Source: Dokdonella sp. (GTDB lineage: Bacteria > Pseudomonadota > Gammaproteobacteria > Xanthomonadales > Rhodanobacteraceae). Taken from it: 13,781 bases of DNA. Shown here piece after piece: positions 6,843-13,207 of this stretch. The notes under the pieces were generated by a model, which ran no database searches, had not been told where the DNA came from, and worked only from the letters and a program-made list of their open reading frames with translations. The DNA lies in the NCBI GenBank assembly GCA_030150315.1, contig JASLGB010000078.1, positions 1-13,781 on the forward strand, read 5' to 3'. Each line of letters starts with the position of its first letter. The first letter of the stretch is position 1. Both the position numbers and the translations under genes were made by a program.

Positions 6843-8321
6843 TCAGGGCGACAACAGCACGCGCGCCTGGTCGGCTTCCGCACTCTGCGGCCACGCCGCA
6901 ACCAGCTGTTCCAGCAGCGGCTTGGCGACGCGAGCTTCGCCGCGCGCGTGGAGGTCGCCCGCCACCGCGAAGCAGGCCGCGCGCAATCCCGGTGTCGACG
7001 GTGCGGCGGCGATCCACTCGCCAAGCCGGAGCACGGCGTCCGCCCCTTCGCCGATCGTCGGCCAGCGGCGCACGAATGCCAGCGCCTGCAGCGGCGTCAA
7101 CGGCGCCGGTCGCGCATCCAGTTTCGCCGTCTCGTCATAGATCGCCTTCTGCGCGCGCAAGCGGGCCGCATCAGGCGATGGCAGCAAAAGGACGGCACGC
7201 GCGGCTTCGGACAGTCGCGGCATTCCCGGCTCCATGCGCGCGCATCGGTACAGCACTACGCGTGCGTCGAAATCGTCGGGCTGCGCCTCAACCAGAGGCT
7301 CAAGCAAGGCACGCGCGGCGGGAATGCGCAGATGGCCGAGATGTTCGCGCGCCTGCGCGAGCGCAGCCATGCGATCCACGCGCGCTTCGGCGGCGGCGTC
7401 CTCGTCGATGAACCCGCGTCTTTCCCAATGCAGCGCGCGCACCGCCACCGCCAGCATCGCGCCGGCCAGAATGCCGCCCGCGTGCGCGTCAAAACCGACG
7501 TTTGCCTCGGTGTTCCAGAACAGATTGAGCACTTCCCAACCAAGCCAGAACGGCAGCAGCACCAGGGCCGGCGCCTTGACGTAATCGAACACGACGAAGA
7601 ACCACCAGAAGAAGCGCACCTTGCGCAGCCCCCACAGCACGCAGTACGCACCCATCAGCGCCGCGATCGCACCCGATGCGCCAAGGGCGGCACCGGTTTC
7701 GCCCCAGCGCCAGGCGATGCTGAGCATCGCGCTGCCCAACCCGCCGACGAGGTACAACGCCAGGAACAAGCCGTGGCCGAGCGCCCCTTCGACAAGCAGG
7801 CCGAGGATCGCGAGGAACACCATGTTGCCGATCAGATGGCCGAGGCCGCCGTGAAGGAACATCGCGCCGAACATGCGCGCCGGATCGAACTCGGAGAAGC
7901 GGATCATCCAGCGCTCGCTGAACGCTCCGTGCCACAGCGTTTCGAACTCCGCGCGCTGCGCACGCCAGTGCTCGAGGTCCACGTCTTCCGCCGGATGCAG
8001 GCGATCCGCATGCAGATCGGAAAGAAACCCGGGATTGGACTGCAGCGCCCACACAGCCATGCGTGGATTGGCTTCGGCGAAACGCTCGAACAGCGCATCC
8101 GGGGATTCGACCTCGCCACGCGCGTCCAGCCATTCCCGATACAGGGGGAACTCGATCCGATCCAGTCCCTGCGCCGTGTAGTGGTCGAGAGCCGCTTCGC
8201 GCGCGCGATCGTCACCCGACTGCAAGGCCGCGAACACGAACACATTGGCCAGGATCAGCGCCAGCGTGGCCCATGGAAAATTCGCCCACGTCGGAGCGCG
8301 ATGCAGTGGCAGGATGAGCAA
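6843..8321 (-). CDS. Rhomboid family intramembrane serine protease with helical-repeat tail
   Basis: Rhomboids cut substrates within the inner membrane using a Ser-His dyad. From TTG 8321 the protein is 492 aa, far longer than a minimal rhomboid. TM1 is at about 14-33. A hydrophilic loop of about 115 residues (34-148) precedes TM2. The oxyanion/HxxxxHxxxN signature is H157-GGLG-H162-LIG-N166. The catalytic serine is S216 in GASGA and the catalytic histidine is H280 in GFDAHAGG, so the protease should be active. Residues 310-490 are soluble, helical and TPR-like (AARALLEPLVEAQPDD; AKPLLEQLVAAWPQSAEA). No ATG or GTG gives a sensible start: the frame runs open to 8762, overlapping greB on the other strand. 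A -10-like TAGAAT at 8344-8349 (minus strand) would start RNA near 8336, leaving TTG 8321 after GGGGG as the best start. Its substrate is unknown. Confidence 0.9.
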   Translation of the reverse strand: MLILPLHRAPTWANFPWATLALILANVFVFAALQSGDDRAREAALDHYTAQGLDRIEFPLYREWLDARGEVESPDALFERFAEANPRMAVWALQSNPGFLSDLHADRLHPAEDVDLEHWRAQRAEFETLWHGAFSERWMIRFSEFDPARMFGAMFLHGGLGHLIGNMVFLAILGLLVEGALGHGLFLALYLVGGLGSAMLSIAWRWGETGAALGASGAIAALMGAYCVLWGLRKVRFFWWFFVVFDYVKAPALVLLPFWLGWEVLNLFWNTEANVGFDAHAGGILAGAMLAVAVRALHWERRGFIDEDAAAEARVDRMAALAQAREHLGHLRIPAARALLEPLVEAQPDDFDARVVLYRCARMEPGMPRLSEAARAVLLLPSPDAARLRAQKAIYDETAKLDARPAPLTPLQALAFVRRWPTIGEGADAVLRLGEWIAAAPSTPGLRAACFAVAGDLHARGEARVAKPLLEQLVAAWPQSAEADQARVLLSP

Positions 8322-8343
8322 GAGGAACCCCCGGTAAAGATCG

Positions 8344-8349
8344 ATTCTA
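8344..8349 (-). promoter_or_regulatory. Candidate -10 box of the rhomboid gene
   Basis: On the minus strand this reads TAGAAT, a 5 of 6 match to TATAAT. Initiation would fall near 8336, about 15 nt before the proposed TTG start and downstream of any longer frame. No clear -35 is seen. Confidence 0.45.
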
Positions 8350-8432
8350 GCCTGTGTCCGCGCGGCGCTTTCCCGCGTTGACGCATCGACTCGGCGCCGA
8401 TAGCTTCGACCGTTTGAGCAGGACCTGTGCCG

Positions 8433-8936
8433 ATGAGCCGTTGGCGACCACCCGCTGCAGCATCCACCGCGATGATCACGCCCGAAGGCCATGCACGCCT
8501 GAAGGCCGAGCTGGACGACCTGTGGCGCGTGCGCCGGCCAGAGGTGGTGCGCGCGCTTGCCGCCGCCGCCGCCGAAGGCGATCGCTCGGAAAACGCCGAA
8601 TACACCTATCGCAAGAAACAGCTCGGCGAGATCGACCGCCGCGTGCGCTATCTCGGCAAGCGCCTGCAAAGCCTGCGGGTGGTCGATTCGATGCCCAGCG
8701 ATCCCGAGGCGATCTTCTTCGGTGCCTGGTTCCGCGTCGAGGACGAGGACGGCAACGAGCACGAATACCGCATCGTCGGCCCGGACGAGACCGATGCCTC
8801 GCGCGGCTGGATCAGCATCGATTCGCCGCTGGCCCGCGCCTCGCTGAAACGCCGCGCCGACGACGAATTCGAGGCGCTGCTGCCGGGAGGAAGCGCGCGC
8901 TTCGTCGTCGTCTGCGTGCGCTATGGCACAAGCTGA
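8433..8936 (+). CDS. greB: Transcription elongation factor GreB
   Basis: Gre factors enter the RNA polymerase secondary channel and stimulate cleavage of backtracked RNA. The protein is 167 aa. The N-terminal coiled coil spans about 16-88 (ITPEGHARLKAELDDLWR, then EIDRRVRYLGKRL), with the catalytic acidic tip G-D50-R-S-E53-NAEY at its turn. The C-terminal FKBP-like domain runs from about 93 to 165 (FFGAWFRVEDEDG, EYRIVGPDET, WISIDSPLARASL). The ELDDLWR, KKxLxEIDRRVRYL and SIDSPLARALL-like segments resemble E. coli GreB more than GreA. ATG 8433 has AGGA 9 nt upstream. GTG 8427 is closer to that site than usual, and ATG 8472 would align exactly with the conserved start and skip a 13-residue extension. 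A bidirectional terminator follows. Confidence 0.95.
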   Translation: MSRWRPPAAASTAMITPEGHARLKAELDDLWRVRRPEVVRALAAAAAEGDRSENAEYTYRKKQLGEIDRRVRYLGKRLQSLRVVDSMPSDPEAIFFGAWFRVEDEDGNEHEYRIVGPDETDASRGWISIDSPLARASLKRRADDEFEALLPGGSARFVVVCVRYGTS

Positions 8937-8962
8937 GCCGCCGGAGCGCCGATACGAAAGAC

Positions 8963-8994
8963 AAAAAAAAGCCGCGCTTTCGCGCGGCTTCTTC
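8963..8994. terminator. Bidirectional intrinsic terminator
   Basis: Stem GCCGCGC (8971-8977) pairs with GCGCGGC (8982-8988) around TTTC. Eight A bases at 8963-8970 become a T8 tract on the minus strand, making a strong terminator for the 9012-10187 gene, whose stop is 18 bp away. On the plus strand the stem is followed by TTCTTC, a weaker terminator for greB. Confidence 0.9.
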
Positions 8995-9011
8995 GTGTTT
9001 CCGGAATCGTA

Positions 9012-10187
9012 TTACTGCTGGATCGGCAGATAGACCTTGAACGATTCCTCGTCTGCCGGCGCATCCGGAGCCGAGGTGATCTCGTCCCAGAAGCGCGTCG
9101 TGCCGGCTTCGGCATAACGGTAGCCGTGCGTTTCGGCATACGCCTTGAGGTTCAGGCGCAGCAGCGGAAGCATGGCCGGGCTGCCCTTGTATTCGCTGAC
9201 CAGCGCCTTGCCGCCGTACCACAGCGCGCCGCGCACGTTCTCGTTGATCACCAGCAAACCGTGTGCATCGCGGTCGCCGGCATTCAGAGCCTTCGCCTCG
9301 CCGTCCGATTCCTCTTCCTCGTCGTCGGCGACCGTGCTGCTGGCCTTCGGCGCCGGCGCATCGAGCGTCAGCTCCTGCGTGCCGTCGTAGGTGAAGGTAG
9401 CCTTGTCGACCGGCTGCGCGATGATGAAGGAATAGTCCTCGTCGCCCCAGTTGGTCGTGATCGTCATGTACGGGCCGGCAGCGACCAGGTCGGTCTTCTT
9501 CATGGCCTCTTCGATCTGCGCGCGCGCCGCGTCGGTCGCGTCGGCCACTTCGTCGAGCGAGCGCTTGGCGCGCGTCGACACCATCAGCACCGGACGCGCT
9601 GCAACGTCGGCGATGCTGATTTCCTGATCCTTGTAATCGGTGTTCGGGAAGCCCGCCAGCATCGCGGCGATGGCGTTCAGATCGGACTGGATCGTCTGCG
9701 CCGGGGTTCCGTAGATGTACAGGCCCCCGTAGCGCGAGAGCAGATCCCAGCCGTAGTCGGTATCGTAGGCCCAACGGATCTTCAGCGTGCGGCCGTTCGC
9801 GGACGGATCCAGCTTGATGGTGAACTTCTTGTTCGTGCCGACCCAGTCGTTGTCGACCTTGACCTCGATCTGGTCATCCTGGTCGCTCTTGACGATCTCG
9901 TAGCTGCCCTTGCCGAAACGGTCGCTGGAGCTGATCCACGAAACCTTCGCGCCGGGGCCGGCATCCGGGCCTTCGATATTGATCTGGGCCTGCGGATCGA
10001 AGCTGCGGATCGCCGACCACTGCGGAAAACGGCGATAGGTATTGAGAGTGTCATAGACCAGGCGCACCGGGTTGGACACCTCGACCACGCGCTCGACGTG
10101 ACCGTGGCTCGGCAGCAATACACCAACAACGACTGCCAGCACGAACACGATCAGCAGCGCAACAAGCATTTCGAAGAATCGAATCAT
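9012..10187 (-). CDS. Membrane-anchored SRPBCC domain protein with C-terminal GyrI-like domain
   Basis: SRPBCC (START/polyketide cyclase-like) and GyrI-like folds both bind small hydrophobic or drug-like ligands; no enzyme activity can be assigned. From ATG 10187 it is 391 aa. One membrane segment is at about 5-25, so the rest is probably periplasmic. The SRPBCC domain covers about 31-185: HVERVVEVSNPVRLVYDTLN, FPQWSAIRSFDP, GPGAKVSWISSS, DYGWDLLSRYGGLYIYG. The GyrI-like (AraC effector-binding type) domain is about 189-391, ending in LKAYAETHGYRYAEAGTTRFWDE and FKVYLPI, typical of that fold. It is interrupted at about 275-310 by an Ala/Pro then acidic DDEEEESDGE stretch. ATG 10196 touches the GGAG (10197-10200) with no spacer, whereas ATG 10187 is 9 nt from it and is preferred. 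The gene stands alone, ended by the strong terminator at 8963-8994. Confidence 0.85.
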   Translation of the reverse strand: MIRFFEMLVALLIVFVLAVVVGVLLPSHGHVERVVEVSNPVRLVYDTLNTYRRFPQWSAIRSFDPQAQINIEGPDAGPGAKVSWISSSDRFGKGSYEIVKSDQDDQIEVKVDNDWVGTNKKFTIKLDPSANGRTLKIRWAYDTDYGWDLLSRYGGLYIYGTPAQTIQSDLNAIAAMLAGFPNTDYKDQEISIADVAARPVLMVSTRAKRSLDEVADATDAARAQIEEAMKKTDLVAAGPYMTITTNWGDEDYSFIIAQPVDKATFTYDGTQELTLDAPAPKASSTVADDEEEESDGEAKALNAGDRDAHGLLVINENVRGALWYGGKALVSEYKGSPAMLPLLRLNLKAYAETHGYRYAEAGTTRFWDEITSAPDAPADEESFKVYLPIQQ

Positions 10188-10508
10188 CCCAGCCATCTCC
10201 AGGGCGTCAGCCTATACGGACACCGACGCATGGCCGGGTAGCGACGGATCGCCCGTCCCCCCTGCCCGCCATCGACGATGTGGCCTGCGCTCGCGCAGGC
10301 CAAGAAACAGATGTTAGCGAACTATGACGTGGAAGTGCTACGCCATTCGTACATGAAATCTTTGTTGCCAAGGCCGCAGCGGGACCGAGCCGGCGCATTC
10401 GCCAATCAGGGCCTGCCGAAACAGGCGCAGAAGCACGCCCACGCGCCATGGTGCGGCTTGACAGAACAGCCACTTGCGCCTCGGTCCGGCAAGGTGCGGA
10501 ATCGGCAG
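10188..10508. other. 321-bp gene-free stretch
   Basis: I see no supportable gene here. It separates two minus-strand genes. It holds a hairpin at 10282-10301 (GGCCTGCG/CGCAGGCC, loop CTCG) without a T tract, which could help end the two-component transcript. A relatively AT-richer patch at about 10300-10370 is the likeliest place for the promoter of the SRPBCC gene, although no convincing -35/-10 pair is visible. A consensus TTGACA at 10458-10463 on the plus strand lacks a matching -10. Confidence 0.5.
10282..10301. terminator. Hairpin downstream of the two-component operon
   Basis: An 8-bp perfect stem with a 4-nt loop, about 210 bp after the response regulator stop on the minus strand. No T tract follows on either strand, so an intrinsic terminator is uncertain. 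It may instead lie in the leader of the SRPBCC gene. Confidence 0.3.
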
Positions 10509-11165
10509 TCACACGATCCCCAGCTCGAACGCCTTCAGCACCGCGCGCGTGCGATCGCGCACGCCCAGCTTGGAAAGCACGTTGGAGACATGGTTCTTGA
10601 CCGTGCCTTCGGCGACGCCGAGCGAGTTGGCGATTTCCTTGTTGCTGTAGCCGCCGGCCATCAGCCGAAGGATTTCCGTTTCGCGCTCGGTCAGCGGATC
10701 GGGACGGTCGAAGCTGCTGAAGTCGTTGTGCATGCGCTCCAGCCCCGACAGCAGCCGTTGCGTGACCATCGGCGCCACCAGCGAACCGCCGCCGGCCACG
10801 GTCTTGACCGCATCGACCAGCTGATCGAGCGACACGTCCTTGAGCAGGTAGCCGCGTGCACCGGCCTTCAGCCCGGCCAGCACGAGCTGGTCGTCGTCGA
10901 ACGTGGTCAGGATGATGGTTGGCGGCAGCCGGTTCGCAGCGGCCAGCGCATTCAGCACATCAAGCCCCGACATGCCGGGCATGCGCATGTCCAGCAGCAC
11001 CACGTCCGGCTGCACGCGGGGGATCGTCTCCACCGCCTGCGCGCCATCGCCGGCCTCCGCCACGACGCAGATCGAGTCGGACAGCTCCAGCAGCGAGCGG
11101 ATGCCCTGCCGCACCAGGGTCTGGTCATCGACCAGACAGACCTTGATCATTTCATCCTTGCTCAC
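10509..11165 (-). CDS. NarL/FixJ family response regulator (REC + LuxR HTH)
   Basis: A DNA-binding response regulator activated by phosphorylation from the kinase encoded just upstream. From GTG 11165 it is 218 aa; counted from the alternative ATG 11150 (213 aa), the receiver domain is 1-118 with acid pocket D8/D9, phosphoacceptor D54 in VVLLDMRMPGMSG, switch T82/T83 and K104 in GYLLKD. The LuxR-type HTH is at about 150-212 (LTERETEILRLMAGGYSNKEIA, EGTVKNHVSNVLSKL). GTG 11165 overlaps the kinase stop as GTGA and has GGAGG 7 nt upstream. ATG 11150 has AAGGA 4 nt upstream. Both are plausible and differ by five residues. The open frame continues to 12203, but that part is antisense-frame shadow of the kinase. 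The target genes are not visible; autoregulation would be typical. Confidence 0.95.
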   Translation of the reverse strand: MSKDEMIKVCLVDDQTLVRQGIRSLLELSDSICVVAEAGDGAQAVETIPRVQPDVVLLDMRMPGMSGLDVLNALAAANRLPPTIILTTFDDDQLVLAGLKAGARGYLLKDVSLDQLVDAVKTVAGGGSLVAPMVTQRLLSGLERMHNDFSSFDRPDPLTERETEILRLMAGGYSNKEIANSLGVAEGTVKNHVSNVLSKLGVRDRTRAVLKAFELGIV

Positions 11166-12349
11166 GCCTTCCCCTCCAGCGGCAGCGAAGCGTCGAGTGC
11201 GAAACCCTGCCCTTTGCCGGTCGTGATGTCGAGTCGCCCGCCGAACTGCGCGAGCCGCTCGCGCATGCCGATGAGCCCGTTGCCCTGCTTGAACTGCCCT
11301 GCCCCGCGGCCGTCGTCGCGTGCCCGCACGACCATTTCGCGCATCGGCGTGCGCTCGAAATGCAGCCACAGGTTGCGCGCGCCGGAATGGCGCACGGTAT
11401 TGGTAATGATTTCCTGCGCGCAACGCAGAAGCACCTGCGCGCGCTTGGGGTCGTCCACGCCGAAGCGCGGCGGCAGCTCCAGATGGATGTCCAGCCCGGG
11501 AACGCCCTCGGTCAGGTTCCTCAAGGCCTGCGTAAGGTCGATGTTGTCGTCCTCGCGCAACTGGCTGACCACCTCGCGCACGTCGCCCAGCAGCAAGCGC
11601 GCGACCGACTGCGCCTGACGCACGTGTTCCTGCGCCCTGCCTTCGACCAGATGGCTGGCGACTTCGAGATTGAGGCTGAGCGCGGTCAGGTGATGTCCGA
11701 CCAGATCGTGCAGCTCGCGCGAGATGCGCATGCGCTCGGCCATGCGACTGGAATCGGCCAGCAGGGTGCGCGTGGCGCGCAATTCGGCGTTCAGGCGGCG
11801 CTGCTCCTCGCGCGCCTCGACCTGCCGCTTGGTCACGAACGAGGTCACGAAAGCGAGCACAATGAAACCCAGGTACAGGCTCGATTGCAGGAACGCGTCC
11901 GCCAGGCTGAACACCGGTTCGCGAATGCTGGCGAACACCGGCAGCAGCGAGAAATTCTGCAACACCATCCACGCCACCGCGACAGGCAGCGGCAACAGCC
12001 ACGGCAGCACCACCGCGATGACGGCCAGCAGCAAGGCGCCGATGCCGCCCTGGCTGAACCAGCCGATCGCCACCACCATCGCGTTCAGGACCAAGAGCAG
12101 CATGACCTGCATCGCGCGACGCCAAGGCGTCCGACCGTGATCGCCCAGGTCCCGCGTGAGATACCAGTAGACGACGCCGAATACCGCATAGCAGGCCAGC
12201 CACAACGGCACGTACGAAGGCGGCAATTGTCGCTGCGCGACCTCCTCGACCAGGGTGTTGTAGCGAAGAAACGGCGTTCCCACGCTGGCGTACTGGAACA
12301 GGCCGGCATAGCGCAGCAGCTGGATGTGGTCGAATTTCGGCCAGGACAT
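11162..12349 (-). CDS. Sensor histidine kinase, DesK/NarX-like (HisKA_3)
   Basis: A membrane sensor that phosphorylates the overlapping response regulator. It is 395 aa. Five hydrophobic segments at about 47-65, 81-99, 103-120, 124-140 and 155-172 form a sensor without a large extracytoplasmic domain, as in DesK-type kinases that sense the membrane itself. A coiled coil (174-205) leads to the HisKA_3 dimerisation domain with H214 in RISRELHDLVGHHL. The HATPase domain has an N box around N317 (QEIITNTVRHSG), a G1 box D345-DGRG (344-349) and a G2-like GNGLIGMRERL (357-367). All key residues are present. The ATG is preceded by TATGAT and 6 nt, suggesting a leaderless message. The adjacent gene set gives no clue to the signal; membrane fluidity or envelope stress is only an inference from the DesK-like build. 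Confidence 0.94.
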   Translation of the reverse strand: MSWPKFDHIQLLRYAGLFQYASVGTPFLRYNTLVEEVAQRQLPPSYVPLWLACYAVFGVVYWYLTRDLGDHGRTPWRRAMQVMLLLVLNAMVVAIGWFSQGGIGALLLAVIAVVLPWLLPLPVAVAWMVLQNFSLLPVFASIREPVFSLADAFLQSSLYLGFIVLAFVTSFVTKRQVEAREEQRRLNAELRATRTLLADSSRMAERMRISRELHDLVGHHLTALSLNLEVASHLVEGRAQEHVRQAQSVARLLLGDVREVVSQLREDDNIDLTQALRNLTEGVPGLDIHLELPPRFGVDDPKRAQVLLRCAQEIITNTVRHSGARNLWLHFERTPMREMVVRARDDGRGAGQFKQGNGLIGMRERLAQFGGRLDITTGKGQGFALDASLPLEGKA

Positions 12350-12361
12350 GACGCCATCATA
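12350..12361 (-). promoter_or_regulatory. Probable -10 element giving a leaderless kinase transcript
   Basis: On the minus strand TATGAT (12361-12356) matches TATAAT at 5 of 6 positions. It is followed by GGCGTC and then the ATG at 12349, the same 6-nt spacing as at sco. No Shine-Dalgarno sequence is present. The -35 is weak (CTCACC at 16 bp, 3 of 6). Confidence 0.5.
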
Positions 12362-12488
12362 GGCGCGGCGCCGAACCGGTGAGCGGTCCGGAAGTCACGC
12401 GGGGCGCGCGGGCAATCGACCCCACTCATACGGACCCGACCACGCCGGGTTCATAACGATTCGCTAACTTCGTTGCCCGCACCGCGCC

Positions 12489-12517
12489 ATGACCACCTCC
12501 CGGGCGCGTGCGATAAT
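12489..12517 (+). promoter_or_regulatory. Sigma70-type promoter for the GNAT-minC operon
   Basis: ATGACC (12489-12494, 4 of 6 to TTGACA) and GATAAT (12512-12517, 5 of 6) are 17 bp apart, the ideal spacing. Initiation near 12524 gives a leader of about 60 nt before ATG 12585. It also rules out the upstream in-frame ATG 12489 as a start. This is the best two-box promoter in the window. Confidence 0.6.
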
Positions 12518-12584
12518 CGTCGGGACGCGGACCCGACCGCTGGCCCCTGGGCACGGTCCGGCACATTTTCCATGGAGCTTCCTG

Positions 12585-13193
12585 ATGTCCTTGAGCATCC
12601 GCGACGTGTCACCGCACGATCTGGATTCCGTACTGGCGCTCAACAATGCCGCCGGCGCCACCATTCTTCCGCTGGACGCCGCCGGCCTGCGCACCCTGTT
12701 CGAACAGTCGAGTTACTTCCGCCTCGCCGAGATCGACGGCCACGTGGCCGGCTTTCTCGTCGCCATGCGCGAAGACGCCGACTACGACAGCCCCAACTAC
12801 CAGTGGTTTCGCAACCGTTACCCGCACTTCGCCTACATCGATCGCATCGTCGTGGCCAAACCGTACCAGGGCCTGGGCCTGGGCCGCGTGTTCTATGCCG
12901 ACGTGACCAGCTACGCCGAGGTGCGCGTGCCCGTGCTCACCTGCGAGGTGTTCCTGGAGCCGCGCGACGATGTATCCGTGCTGTTCCACGGCACCTGGGG
13001 CTTCCAGGAAATGGCGCAGCAGACGATGCCGAACAACGGCCGCCGCGTTTCCCTGCTGGCCAAGACGTTGTGCAGCTATCCCTTCGTGCGTGACACCTGG
13101 CTCGCACGCGGCGGCCTGCCGGACCAGCCGTGGCTGGCCGAGCGCGGACGCCAGCTCCCCGACCGCCCCGCCGCCCGCGCCGCGGGCGGTTGA
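12585..13193 (+). CDS. GNAT family N-acetyltransferase
   Basis: Predicted to transfer an acetyl group from acetyl-CoA to an amine; the acceptor is unknown. It is 202 aa. The GNAT fold covers about 3-165. Motif A is IDRIVVAKPYQGLGLGRVFY (85-104), with the pyrophosphate-binding Q95-G-L-G98-L-G100 loop. The C-terminal strand and the FHGTWGFQEMAQQ segment (134-146) form the usual end of the acetyl-CoA site. The last 20 residues are Arg/Pro/Ala-rich and probably disordered. The frame opens at 12489, but ATG 12585 has GGAG 7 nt upstream and starts right at the conserved fold, while a good promoter overlaps the longer version. minC follows 14 bp downstream, so the two genes are probably cotranscribed. 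Confidence 0.92.
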   Translation: MSLSIRDVSPHDLDSVLALNNAAGATILPLDAAGLRTLFEQSSYFRLAEIDGHVAGFLVAMREDADYDSPNYQWFRNRYPHFAYIDRIVVAKPYQGLGLGRVFYADVTSYAEVRVPVLTCEVFLEPRDDVSVLFHGTWGFQEMAQQTMPNNGRRVSLLAKTLCSYPFVRDTWLARGGLPDQPWLAERGRQLPDRPAARAAGG

Positions 13194-13207
13194 GGAATCC
13201 GCACCCG

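Noticed and set aside
5653..8381. Two long plus-strand frames (5653-7140 and 6948-8381)
   Set aside because: Both cross gene boundaries in the wrong frame or strand and translate to Arg/Ala-rich low-information protein; the genes in the other frames have intact family motifs.
10458..10463. Consensus TTGACA on the plus strand
   Set aside because: No -10 box lies at 16-18 bp, and transcription from it would run antisense into the response regulator with no gene to serve.
11166..12203. Extension of the response regulator frame upstream through the kinase gene
   Set aside because: It overlaps the kinase on the same strand in a different frame and lacks any domain. The receiver domain begins right at the GTGA overlap.
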